Source: Hymenobacter cyanobacteriorum
Lineage (GTDB): Bacteria > Bacteroidota > Bacteroidia > Cytophagales > Hymenobacteraceae
Direction of reading: 5' to 3'
NCBI RefSeq assembly: GCF_022631375.1
Contig: NZ_JALBGC010000003.1
Span: forward strand, 744,001 to 808,000
DNA length: 64,000 bases
Shown here: positions 42,347 to 49,685 of the stretch, in pieces
Layout of the letters: every line of letters starts with the position of its first letter
Numbering within the stretch: position 1 is the stretch's first letter
Position numbers and translations under genes: made by a program
Notes under the pieces: model-generated
Told to the model about the DNA's origin: nothing
The model's input: only the letters and a program-made list of their open reading frames with translations
Databases searched by the model: none

Positions 42347-43429
42347 ATGAAAATTTTCTCCGCTATTCGCCTGACCGCCACGCTGACCGTGGGTGCGCTG
42401 CTGGCTACCGCTTGCAACCAGCCCACCGCCACTTCCGAAGCTCCGGCTTCTACGGCTTCGGGCACGCTGGCTGGCTACTTCGACAACCCCGAAACCGGCG
42501 TGCAGGACGGCAACGTGCGGGTTATTCCCATCAGCACACCCAAGGGCAAGTTTAACGTCTGGACCAAACAGTACGGCAACAACCCCAAAATCAAGGTGCT
42601 GCTGCTCAATGGCGGACCGGGCGCCACGCACGAGTATTTCGAGTGCTTCGAGAACTTCCTGCCCAAGGAAGGTATCGAATTCATTTACTACGACCAGCTG
42701 GGCTGCGGCAATTCGGATAACCCGAAAGACACTTCCATGTGGAGCTTGCCGCGCTACGTGGAAGAAGTGGAGCAGGTACGCCAGGCGCTAAAGTTGGATA
42801 GCTCGAATTTCTATTTGCTGGGCCACAGCTGGGGCGGCATCCTGGCCGCCGAGTACGCCTTCAAATACCAAGAGCACCTCAAGGGCCTCATTATTTCGAA
42901 CATGATGATGAGCTGCCCCGACTACGGCAAGTACGCCGACGAAGTGCTGGCCAAGCAGATGAAGCCCGAGGTGCTGGCCGAAATCCGGAAAATTGAAGCC
43001 GCTAAGGATTTCAGCAACCCGCGCTACATGGGTTTGCTCGAACCTAATTTCTACGCCGAGCACCTGTGCCGCATCGTGCCCAACCCCGAGCCCGTGACCC
43101 GCGCCATGAGCAAGATTAACCAGTCGTTGTACGTGACGATGCAGGGGCCCAGCGAGTTCGGCATTTCGGGCAAGCTGGTGAACTGGAACCGGGTGCCCGA
43201 CCTGCCCCAGCTACGCGTGCCCGTGCTCAGCATCGGCGGCAAGTACGACACCATGGACCCCGCCCACATGCGCATGATTGCCACCAAGGTGCAGCGCGGC
43301 AACTCGCTCATCTGCCCCCAGGGCAGCCACATGAGCATGTACGACGACCAACAAACCTACTTCAAAGGCCTGCTCACCTTCCTGAAGTCGGTAGATGCCG
43401 GTACCGTGAAGCCTGGCGCTGAGCTGTAG
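42347..43429 (+). CDS. Proline iminopeptidase-family (S33) alpha/beta-hydrolase lipoprotein
   Basis: 360 residues. Lipoprotein signal TLTVGALLATACNQP with Cys23. Alpha/beta-hydrolase with the oxyanion motif LLLNGGPGATHEYF, nucleophile GHSWGG, acid in IGGKYDTMDP and catalytic His in CPQGSHMSMYDD. This is the proline iminopeptidase type of serine peptidase S33, removing N-terminal proline from peptides, here anchored outside the cytoplasm, perhaps for peptide nutrition. Its TAG stop is the head of the downstream GTAG repeat. Confidence 0.92.
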   Translation: MKIFSAIRLTATLTVGALLATACNQPTATSEAPASTASGTLAGYFDNPETGVQDGNVRVIPISTPKGKFNVWTKQYGNNPKIKVLLLNGGPGATHEYFECFENFLPKEGIEFIYYDQLGCGNSDNPKDTSMWSLPRYVEEVEQVRQALKLDSSNFYLLGHSWGGILAAEYAFKYQEHLKGLIISNMMMSCPDYGKYADEVLAKQMKPEVLAEIRKIEAAKDFSNPRYMGLLEPNFYAEHLCRIVPNPEPVTRAMSKINQSLYVTMQGPSEFGISGKLVNWNRVPDLPQLRVPVLSIGGKYDTMDPAHMRMIATKVQRGNSLICPQGSHMSMYDDQQTYFKGLLTFLKSVDAGTVKPGAEL

Positions 43430-43487
43430 CGCGGACTTTTAATCCGTGAGTCGTTCGGTTTGCTCGCGGACTAAAAGTCCGCCCTAC
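43426..43487. repeat. GTAG-headed REP pair at the S33 hydrolase stop codon
   Basis: Arms 43426-43450 and 43463-43487 with three mismatches. The right arm has the clean hairpin GCGGACT/AGTCCGC around TTT. Both outer ends are GTAG, and the left one contains the hydrolase stop TAG. The other end is 3 nt from the stop of the convergent anti-sigma gene. Confidence 0.88.
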
Positions 43488-43489
43488 AC

Positions 43490-44716
43490 TCAAAACGATA
43501 CCGTCACTTCCATGGGCAAAGCGGCGCGGCGGCCACCGGCAATGCCGGGCCGCCAGGCGGGCCCTTCGCAAATCATGCGCAAGGCTTCGTCGTCGTAGTC
43601 GGCGCGCATGCCGCGCACTACCCGCAGGTTGCTCAGCTTGCCATCGGCTTCTACCACGAAACGCAGCCGAACTATCCCATTCATTGGCTTAGCTCCGTCT
43701 TCGAGCTCAAATTCGGCCGCCTCGCGGCGCAGGTATTCGCGGAAAGCCGGCGTGCCTGCCATGGGGGCTGGAGCAATGGCAATGGCGGCGGGCATGGGCT
43801 TGTCGCGCACCAGGGCATTGCTTTCGAAAGCCATGTTCTTATTGAATGAGTTGCTGGCAGCTGTCCCGGCCGTCGCGGCAACGGAATCGGTGGCCGCCTT
43901 CCTGGGGTGGGCGGCCGGGCGAGGCGCCGCCGCTACTACTGCGCTGGGCGCGGCAGCCGGTTCTTCAGCGGCTATGCTGGTGGCCGGCTCGCCGGCTGAT
44001 GCTGGGGAAACCGCACGATTAGCCAAGACGCTGGCTTCGGTAGCTACAGGAGCGGTTTGGATGGCGGAAGCATTGTCGGCAGCAGACTTGACATCGTATT
44101 CGGCGTCAGCCGCCGAAGCTGGCAGGGGAACAATGCGCCCCCGAGCAGTGCGCCTGCGGGCGCGCACCGCGGCATAATCCGCTGGCCGGGCAGAAGCTGC
44201 CGCAGGAGTCTCAGTAGCAGCCTGGGGCAGCGAAGCGGTGGCCGGGGCGGTGGCCGGCGGCTCCGTTGCAGGCGCAGCTGCGGTGGCTGGAGCGGGCGCT
44301 GCAGCAATGGGCGCTGCCGTTGGGCGGGGCGTGGTGGTGGCAACGCTGGTTGCCGGCTGCTGGTGCTCCCAGCCCCACAGGCCGGCCCCCACGGCGCCCA
44401 GCAGGGCCACGCCAGCGGCCAGGCGGGGCCACAGCGGGCGGCTGGCGGGCAGCAGTACCGGCTCGGCCAGGTCGTCGGCCACGCGGGTTTGCAGGCGGGC
44501 GCGCAGGCTGGCCAGGGCCTGGTCGGTGGTGGCGACGTCGCTCATCGAAAAGCCCTCCAGCAGCTCGGCGCAGCGCTCGCAGTCGAGGGCGTGGGCTTCG
44601 ATGCGGTGCTCGTCGGCCGGGTTCAGGGTGCCGGCCGCGTAGGCGCGCAGCTCGGCCGTGGCCGGGTGGGGGCCAGGAGCGGGCAGCGAAGCAAAAGGCG
44701 AATCAGCGGGCAGCAT
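43490..44716 (-). CDS. Anti-sigma factor fused to a TonB C-terminal domain
   Basis: 408 residues. Residues about 24-58 form a zinc-finger anti-sigma domain (EHRIEAHALDCERCAELLEGF, the HxxxCxxC type). A membrane span lies at about 96-116 (LAAGVALLGAVGAGLWGW), followed by an Ala/Pro/Thr-rich periplasmic linker of some 200 residues and a C-terminal TonB-like domain (FREYLRREAAEFELEDG, VRLRFVVEADGKLSNLRVVRG, DYDDEALRMICEGPAWRPG). It should hold the adjacent ECF sigma factor and reach across the periplasm. The first 14 nt overlap the sigma gene. Confidence 0.87.
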   Translation of the reverse strand: MLPADSPFASLPAPGPHPATAELRAYAAGTLNPADEHRIEAHALDCERCAELLEGFSMSDVATTDQALASLRARLQTRVADDLAEPVLLPASRPLWPRLAAGVALLGAVGAGLWGWEHQQPATSVATTTPRPTAAPIAAAPAPATAAAPATEPPATAPATASLPQAATETPAAASARPADYAAVRARRRTARGRIVPLPASAADAEYDVKSAADNASAIQTAPVATEASVLANRAVSPASAGEPATSIAAEEPAAAPSAVVAAAPRPAAHPRKAATDSVAATAGTAASNSFNKNMAFESNALVRDKPMPAAIAIAPAPMAGTPAFREYLRREAAEFELEDGAKPMNGIVRLRFVVEADGKLSNLRVVRGMRADYDDEALRMICEGPAWRPGIAGGRRAALPMEVTVSF

Positions 44717-45401
44717 GCAGGGGCGGGTTTTCGGAAGCGGGCAGCGGGTTTCGGACGGCGGCGGCGGGTTTGGGTTTGGGCGTTTCGGGCGGTTCGAGCT
44801 GGCGGCGGAGCATGCGCTTGCCGTTTTGCAGGTGGCTGCGCACCAGGTTCAGGTCGAGGCCGGTGGCGGTGGCGATTTCGCGGTAGCTTTTCTTTTCGAG
44901 GTAAAACAGTTCGAGGCAGCGGCGCTGGGCCGGGGGCAACTGGGCCAATGCGGCTTCTACGGTTTGCAGGCGCTGCTCGGCCTCTTCGGCTTCGTTGGCG
45001 GCGGCGCTGACATCGGGCAGATGCCGGGCGGCGGCCGATTCCACATCGGCCGCATCGGGAAAGCTGAGAATGAGCGGCCCGGCGCTGGGGCCGGCGCGCT
45101 TGCGGGCGCGCAGCTGCATCAGGCAGTGGTTGCGGGCGGTGGTGTGCAGCCAGGCCGGAAAATTGTCGGGCGCGTGGGTGCGCAACACTTTCACCAAGTG
45201 CTCAAACAGTTGCATGGCGGCATCCTGGGCGTCCTCATCGGGCGGGCCCAGGTAGCGGCGGCACACGGCAAAGGCCTCGGGCAGGTAGCGGTCGTAGAGG
45301 CGGCCGAGGTCGGCCACGTCGCCGTGCGCGCGGTAGCGGGCCAGCAGCTCCTGGTCGGAGAGCGGCGCGGCGGCGGCGGACGGCGAGCGGCGGAAGAACA
45401 T
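44703..45401 (-). CDS. ECF-type RNA polymerase sigma factor
   Basis: 232 residues. Region 2: LLARYRAHGDVADLGRLYDRYLPEAFAVCRRYLG and DAQDAAMQLFEHLVKVLRTHAPDNFPAWLHTTARNHCL. Region 4: LAQLPPAQRRCLELFYLEKKSYREIATATGLDLNLVRSHLQNGKRML. A Pro-rich tail of 30 residues follows. The linker between regions 2 and 4 is longer than usual. Co-transcribed with the anti-sigma/TonB gene, which overlaps it by 14 nt. Confidence 0.92.
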   Translation of the reverse strand: MFFRRSPSAAAAPLSDQELLARYRAHGDVADLGRLYDRYLPEAFAVCRRYLGPPDEDAQDAAMQLFEHLVKVLRTHAPDNFPAWLHTTARNHCLMQLRARKRAGPSAGPLILSFPDAADVESAAARHLPDVSAAANEAEEAEQRLQTVEAALAQLPPAQRRCLELFYLEKKSYREIATATGLDLNLVRSHLQNGKRMLRRQLEPPETPKPKPAAAVRNPLPASENPPLHAAR

Positions 45402-45474
45402 GACGCTGGGAAGTTAGGGCCGACCGGCGGGATTGCGGGCGTCGGGCGCGGAAAATGCAGACCCGCCATCAGCC

Positions 45475-45509
45475 AAAAAGGCCCCACCGCGATAACGGTG
45501 AGGCCTTTT
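45475..45509 (-). terminator. Hairpin terminator after the 45636-46463 gene
   Basis: AAAAAGGCCCCACCG pairs with CGGTGAGGCCTTTT (two bulged bases) around a 6-nt loop; T-tract present on the minus strand. Probably ends the porin gene and insulates the sigma operon. Confidence 0.65.
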
Positions 45510-45635
45510 GCTAATTCGGAAGAGAATAACTGCCCACTCAATCAGGCCACGCGAATCGAAAAATAAACGGACCGATAACCGGCCATAATAGCCTGCCGGG
45601 GCGTTGCAGCGCCCCGGCGCTCACTGGGTGAGAAG

Positions 45636-46463
45636 TTAAAAAGCGTAGCTCAGGCCCACTTTAGCCACGCGGTTGTAGGCCTTAAAGCGGTTGTTGGCGT
45701 CGAGCGAGGTAAGGCCGTAATCGTAGCCGGCGCTCAGGCCCAAGCCGTTGTCGAACTGGTAGCCCAGGCCACCCACGGCGGCAAAGTCAACCTTGCGCAG
45801 CTGGTCGGCCACGTCGAAATCTTCCTTGTAAGCCGAGAAGCCGAGCACGCTGGCATCAACCCGCGCCTTGCCGCTCACCAGAAACGATGCCTGCGGGCCG
45901 GCATAGAGGTAGAGGCCCGGCGTGAGGTACACCTTGGCCAGCACCGGCACATCCACATAAGCCAGGCGGGCGGTGCCGGTTACGTTGGCGTTCAGGAAAT
46001 CGAGGGCCGGGAAGGGCAGCGTGCCTTTCAGCACCGCGCCTTTTTCGGCGTAGGTAATGCCGGGCTCGATGGCGAAGCCGGGGCCCAGTGGCAGCGTGGC
46101 AAACACACCGGCATAGAAGCCCGGGCGCATCTGCTTGGTAATGGTACCATCGGGAGCGTAGCCGGCCAGGGTGGTGAAGCTCTGCACGGCATCGCCCTGC
46201 AAATCAGCCACGTTCAGGCCGGCCCGGAAGCCGAAGCGCACGCCGCTGGTGCCGGAGTTGCTGTTGGCAGACGAATAGGTAGCCTGCTGACGGGCCGGAC
46301 TGGCGGCGCGACGAGTGCTTTGCGAGCCCATCGGGCGGGGCGAAGGCGCGGCTTTGGGGTTGCCGTAGGCATCGCGGGCACCTTGGGCCGAAGCCGTGGA
46401 GAAAGCAGCGGAAGCGAACAGGCAAGCCACGGCCAGGCCGCCCGAAAGGCGTGAAATTTTCAT
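45636..46463 (-). CDS. Outer-membrane beta-barrel protein (porin family)
   Basis: 275 residues. Signal peptide LAVACLFASAAFSTASAQ; a Ser/Arg/Pro-rich stretch; then a small outer-membrane barrel of the OMP_b-brl_2 type: FGFRAGLNVADLQGD, MRPGFYAGVFATLPLGPGFAIEPGITYAEKG, YVDVPVLAKVYLTPGLYLYAGPQASFL, YQFDNGLGLSAGYDYGLTSLD and terminal VAKVGLSYAF with the final Phe typical of barrels. ATG 46463 begins the signal; the open frame upstream to 46709 is not coding. Exact role unknown. Confidence 0.87.
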   Translation of the reverse strand: MKISRLSGGLAVACLFASAAFSTASAQGARDAYGNPKAAPSPRPMGSQSTRRAASPARQQATYSSANSNSGTSGVRFGFRAGLNVADLQGDAVQSFTTLAGYAPDGTITKQMRPGFYAGVFATLPLGPGFAIEPGITYAEKGAVLKGTLPFPALDFLNANVTGTARLAYVDVPVLAKVYLTPGLYLYAGPQASFLVSGKARVDASVLGFSAYKEDFDVADQLRKVDFAAVGGLGYQFDNGLGLSAGYDYGLTSLDANNRFKAYNRVAKVGLSYAF

Positions 46464-46681
46464 AACCAGAATTGGTTGGATGGAGTGAAAGAAGCTGGCC
46501 GGGGCGGCGCTTTGGTAGCACCAGGTGTTTGGCCGATGAAAGGATGTATTGCAAAACCGTGCCAAAATCGGCCCGGCCCGGCAGCTGTTCCCGCCGCTTT
46601 TTTCAGGCCGGCCGACCAACCCACTCCGTTTGTGGATAAACCTCCCACTTCCATCGACCAGCCGCTTTGCGCAACGGCCGT

Positions 46682-46717
46682 AAAAAAGCCGGGCCGCCCG
46701 GCTGGGCAACCCGGCTT
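46682..46717 (-). terminator. Rho-independent terminator after the T9SS cargo gene
   Basis: On the minus strand AAGCCGGG...CCCGGCTT is followed by TTTT. It lies 34 nt past the stop at 46751. Confidence 0.8.
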
Positions 46718-46750
46718 AGTGCCGTGGAAAGTGGAAGGAAGGAAAAAAAG

Positions 46751-49537
46751 CTATTCGCGCACCACCTGCCGACTCAGGGCCGGGCCGGTGGGCGGGGTGA
46801 GGCGCAGCACGTAGAGGCCCGGCGCGAGGCCGCGCAGGTCGAGCTGCTGGCGCAGCAGGCCGGCGGGGGCGGCCAGCGTTTGCCGGCGCACGGCTCGGCC
46901 CAGGCCATCGAACAGCTCCACGCGCACGGGGCCGGCGGTGGGCAGGGCGGCCGCAATGTTCAGCACGTCGGTGGCCGGGTTGGGGTAGGCTTCCCAGGCC
47001 GGGGCGGTGTGGCTGGCCAGCGCAGCGGTGGCCACAAACACCGTAGTTGTGGCCGTATTGGTGCGGATGCCGGCATTGTAATCAAACACAATGCTGGCGC
47101 GGTTCGGAATAATTTCGCCCACCGCCAGCGTGGGCCGGGGCTGCACCCGGAAGCGCACGAAGCCCATTGAACGAATCACATCGGCGTTCTGCTCGGGCAG
47201 GTTGATGCCGAGGAATTGCACCGTGAGCAGTCCCGTATTGGGGCCGATGCTGGTGAGGCTCCAGCTGCAGTTGTGCGACTGCGCCACCAGCATCAGCGTG
47301 GTTGGGTTCAGCTTGCGAAAATCCAGCGTGTCGCTGAGGATGACGTTCTGGGCCGGGGCCGAGCCCAGGTTCTGGAAGTGGATGGTGTAGTCGAGCGGCT
47401 GCTTGGCCGCTACCTGGGCCGGGGTCAGGCGCTGGTAGTTCACCTCGATGCTGTTGGGGTCGTAAGGGCCCACCACGGTTTGAGCCAGGGTGGCGGCGTT
47501 GTCGGCCGGGGCCACATCGCCGGCCACGGGCGCGGCGGCCGTGGTGCTCAGCGCCGCGCCCAGCGGCGTGTTGGTGGGCAGGCTGAACAGTACGTCGTAG
47601 GTGGTGGAGCCAAACGGCGGCAGCGCCGCATAGTTCAGGCTGACGACCCGGCCGGCCACCGCACCGGCGGGCGTACTGCTCACATATTGCATCTGCGCAT
47701 CGAGGGTGAGCGTGGCCGTGCCGGCCGGCAGGGGGCTGGTGCCCACATTTTCGAGCTTAAGGCGGTAGCGGGTGGTGAGGCCGGCCCGGGCCGCGCTGTA
47801 GGGGGTGAGGACGAGGCGCAGGTCGGTTTGGTTGACGGTGGGAGCTATGCCGAAATCCTGATTAAGCAGCAGCTGGTTGGTGCCGCTGAAGGTGCCCGAA
47901 TAGATGCTGCTAAGCGGCTGCGACACGGCATAGTGCTGAGGCAGGTCCGTCAGGCCCAAGGTATAGGCGCCCGCGTCAGCGTAAGCCTGCAAGCTGCCGT
48001 TGATGCCCACGGCCGTATAGGTAGTGCTGCCGCCTTGCGTGAGGACGGTAGTGAGCTGGCGCGGAAACAAGCCTTCGCCGGCATCGCGCTGCCCATTGGC
48101 ATTCTGGTCTACATAAACCTGCCCCCGCAGCGTATTGGCGTAAGCATTGATGCGTGCCACGATAGCCGCCTTGCCCACCACAGTTTGCGTGCCAAGCTGA
48201 ATATTCGGGATACTGGCGGTTCCATAATAATCGTTCGTGGCGCCTACTAAGTAGAGGCTGCCCGCCGCGTCCTGGCCCAGCTCCAGCATTTGCAAATAAG
48301 CCGGAAACGGCCCGGGCGAAGCAGGCCAGGCATCGGCTACTGCCCATTGGGCTACGCCCAGGTCATTGAAGTGCACCACGCTGTAGGGCGTGCGCAGCTC
48401 CAGTGCTCCTATTTGTACAGTAGTGATGCCGCTGGATACCACCACGTTTGCCCCGTCATTGTTTACGGCTAGCTTCTGGCCCGCCGACACCGCCGCCGGG
48501 TTATACGTTTGCCCATCGCGGGCCCATTGCAATGCGCCCGCAGCGTCGTATTTGGCTAAGAAAAAGCCCTTCTTGAGCGCAGTGCCCCCCAGGCTGGCAT
48601 TTTGCACGCTACCGGTGAGGTAGCAATTGCCATTGGCGTCGGCCGCCGCTGCCTGCGCGGTGATGTTGAGGGGGCTGGCAGTGCTGGGCGTGCCGACCTG
48701 CTGCGTCCACTGCGGAGTACCGCCCGCGTCGAAACTGGTCAGGAACTGGGCCCCGGGCACCGTGAGGGTAAGCAGGGGCGTGGCCGTGCCGGCTCCCAGG
48801 TAGAGCGTGGTGCCCCCCACCACGCCGCTTACCAGGCAGCCGCCGCTAGGCTTGGGGCCAAGCATCAGGTTGGGCAGCCTGCTGCCGGCATCGGAGTGCA
48901 GCACCTGCACCCACTGGGCCACGCCGGCACTGTTGGTTTTCAGCACGTAGCTCTGAAAGATATTCACCGGCGTGCCGGCCACGGTACTGGTGGCGCCCAC
49001 GGTGCCACTGAGGTAGGCGTTGCCGGCATCATCCGCCACCAGCCCTTCGCTGATGGCATTTAAGTAGGAGGCCGGCAGCGGGTTGCTCCAGAGCAGCTGT
49101 CCGGCCCCCGAACACTTGGCGTAGAAACGCGGGGCCGAGCCGGCGGGTACTGCTACGCCATCCCAGGTAGCATTCCCGTTGTTGTTGCCCACCACAAATA
49201 CACCGCCGGCCACGTTGTCGGGCGCGAGCCTCGTCACCTGCAGGTTGTTCAGGCGCTTGGCCCACAGCAGGGCCCCGGCGTTGTCGTATTTTAAGATTAT
49301 GGCCGCGCCCGGCCCACGTGGAAATACCACCCCACCAATGCTGAGGTCGCTGGTGGGTTGTAAAATTGAATAGGTGTTGCCACTGGCATCGGTGGTGCTG
49401 GCTTGCGAGAGGGCCGCGGCCGTATCTGGCACCGACCGGATGCCCCGGGCCCACTCGACGAGTTGCGCCCGCGCCGAACCCAGGCCGGCCATTAGCAGAA
49501 AAACCACCAGTAAAAAGCAGATACGAAGTGTTTTCAT
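46751..49537 (-). CDS. Secreted T9SS cargo protein with SBBP-like repeats and C-terminal sorting domain
   Basis: 928 residues. Signal peptide CFLLVVFLLMAGLGSARAQ. Residues about 25-480 are repeats of the SBBP/beta-propeller kind (WARGI..., ADDAGNAYLSGTVG, ADANGNCYLTGSVQN, KYDAAGALQWARDG). Then come a SdrD/DUF11-like beta region with VYVDQNANGQRDAGEGLFPR, a DUF7619-like stretch (PYDPNSIEVNYQRLTPAQVAAKQPLDYTIHFQNLG) and a type A sorting domain (AYPNPATDVLNIA..., GLAPGLYVLRL). It is exported by Sec and then by the T9SS to the surface. ATG 49537 starts the signal. No enzyme domain is visible. Confidence 0.92.
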   Translation of the reverse strand: MKTLRICFLLVVFLLMAGLGSARAQLVEWARGIRSVPDTAAALSQASTTDASGNTYSILQPTSDLSIGGVVFPRGPGAAIILKYDNAGALLWAKRLNNLQVTRLAPDNVAGGVFVVGNNNGNATWDGVAVPAGSAPRFYAKCSGAGQLLWSNPLPASYLNAISEGLVADDAGNAYLSGTVGATSTVAGTPVNIFQSYVLKTNSAGVAQWVQVLHSDAGSRLPNLMLGPKPSGGCLVSGVVGGTTLYLGAGTATPLLTLTVPGAQFLTSFDAGGTPQWTQQVGTPSTASPLNITAQAAAADANGNCYLTGSVQNASLGGTALKKGFFLAKYDAAGALQWARDGQTYNPAAVSAGQKLAVNNDGANVVVSSGITTVQIGALELRTPYSVVHFNDLGVAQWAVADAWPASPGPFPAYLQMLELGQDAAGSLYLVGATNDYYGTASIPNIQLGTQTVVGKAAIVARINAYANTLRGQVYVDQNANGQRDAGEGLFPRQLTTVLTQGGSTTYTAVGINGSLQAYADAGAYTLGLTDLPQHYAVSQPLSSIYSGTFSGTNQLLLNQDFGIAPTVNQTDLRLVLTPYSAARAGLTTRYRLKLENVGTSPLPAGTATLTLDAQMQYVSSTPAGAVAGRVVSLNYAALPPFGSTTYDVLFSLPTNTPLGAALSTTAAAPVAGDVAPADNAATLAQTVVGPYDPNSIEVNYQRLTPAQVAAKQPLDYTIHFQNLGSAPAQNVILSDTLDFRKLNPTTLMLVAQSHNCSWSLTSIGPNTGLLTVQFLGINLPEQNADVIRSMGFVRFRVQPRPTLAVGEIIPNRASIVFDYNAGIRTNTATTTVFVATAALASHTAPAWEAYPNPATDVLNIAAALPTAGPVRVELFDGLGRAVRRQTLAAPAGLLRQQLDLRGLAPGLYVLRLTPPTGPALSRQVVRE

Positions 49538-49685
49538 CGGGGAAAGCAGAAAAGGTGGAAAGGACCGCTGCGCACCCGCGCGGCGGAGCAAACGGCCGGC
49601 ACCGCCCCGGCCGGAGCGCGGCGCCGCGTTTCATTAGCCCAGACCAGCGCCGCCCCGAAAAGGCTGCCGGAGCGGGGCAAAATAG

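Noticed and set aside
49620..49685. GC-rich hairpin after the barrel gene as a terminator
   Set aside because: The stem exists (GCCCCG/CGGGGC), but there is no T-tract on the minus strand after it.
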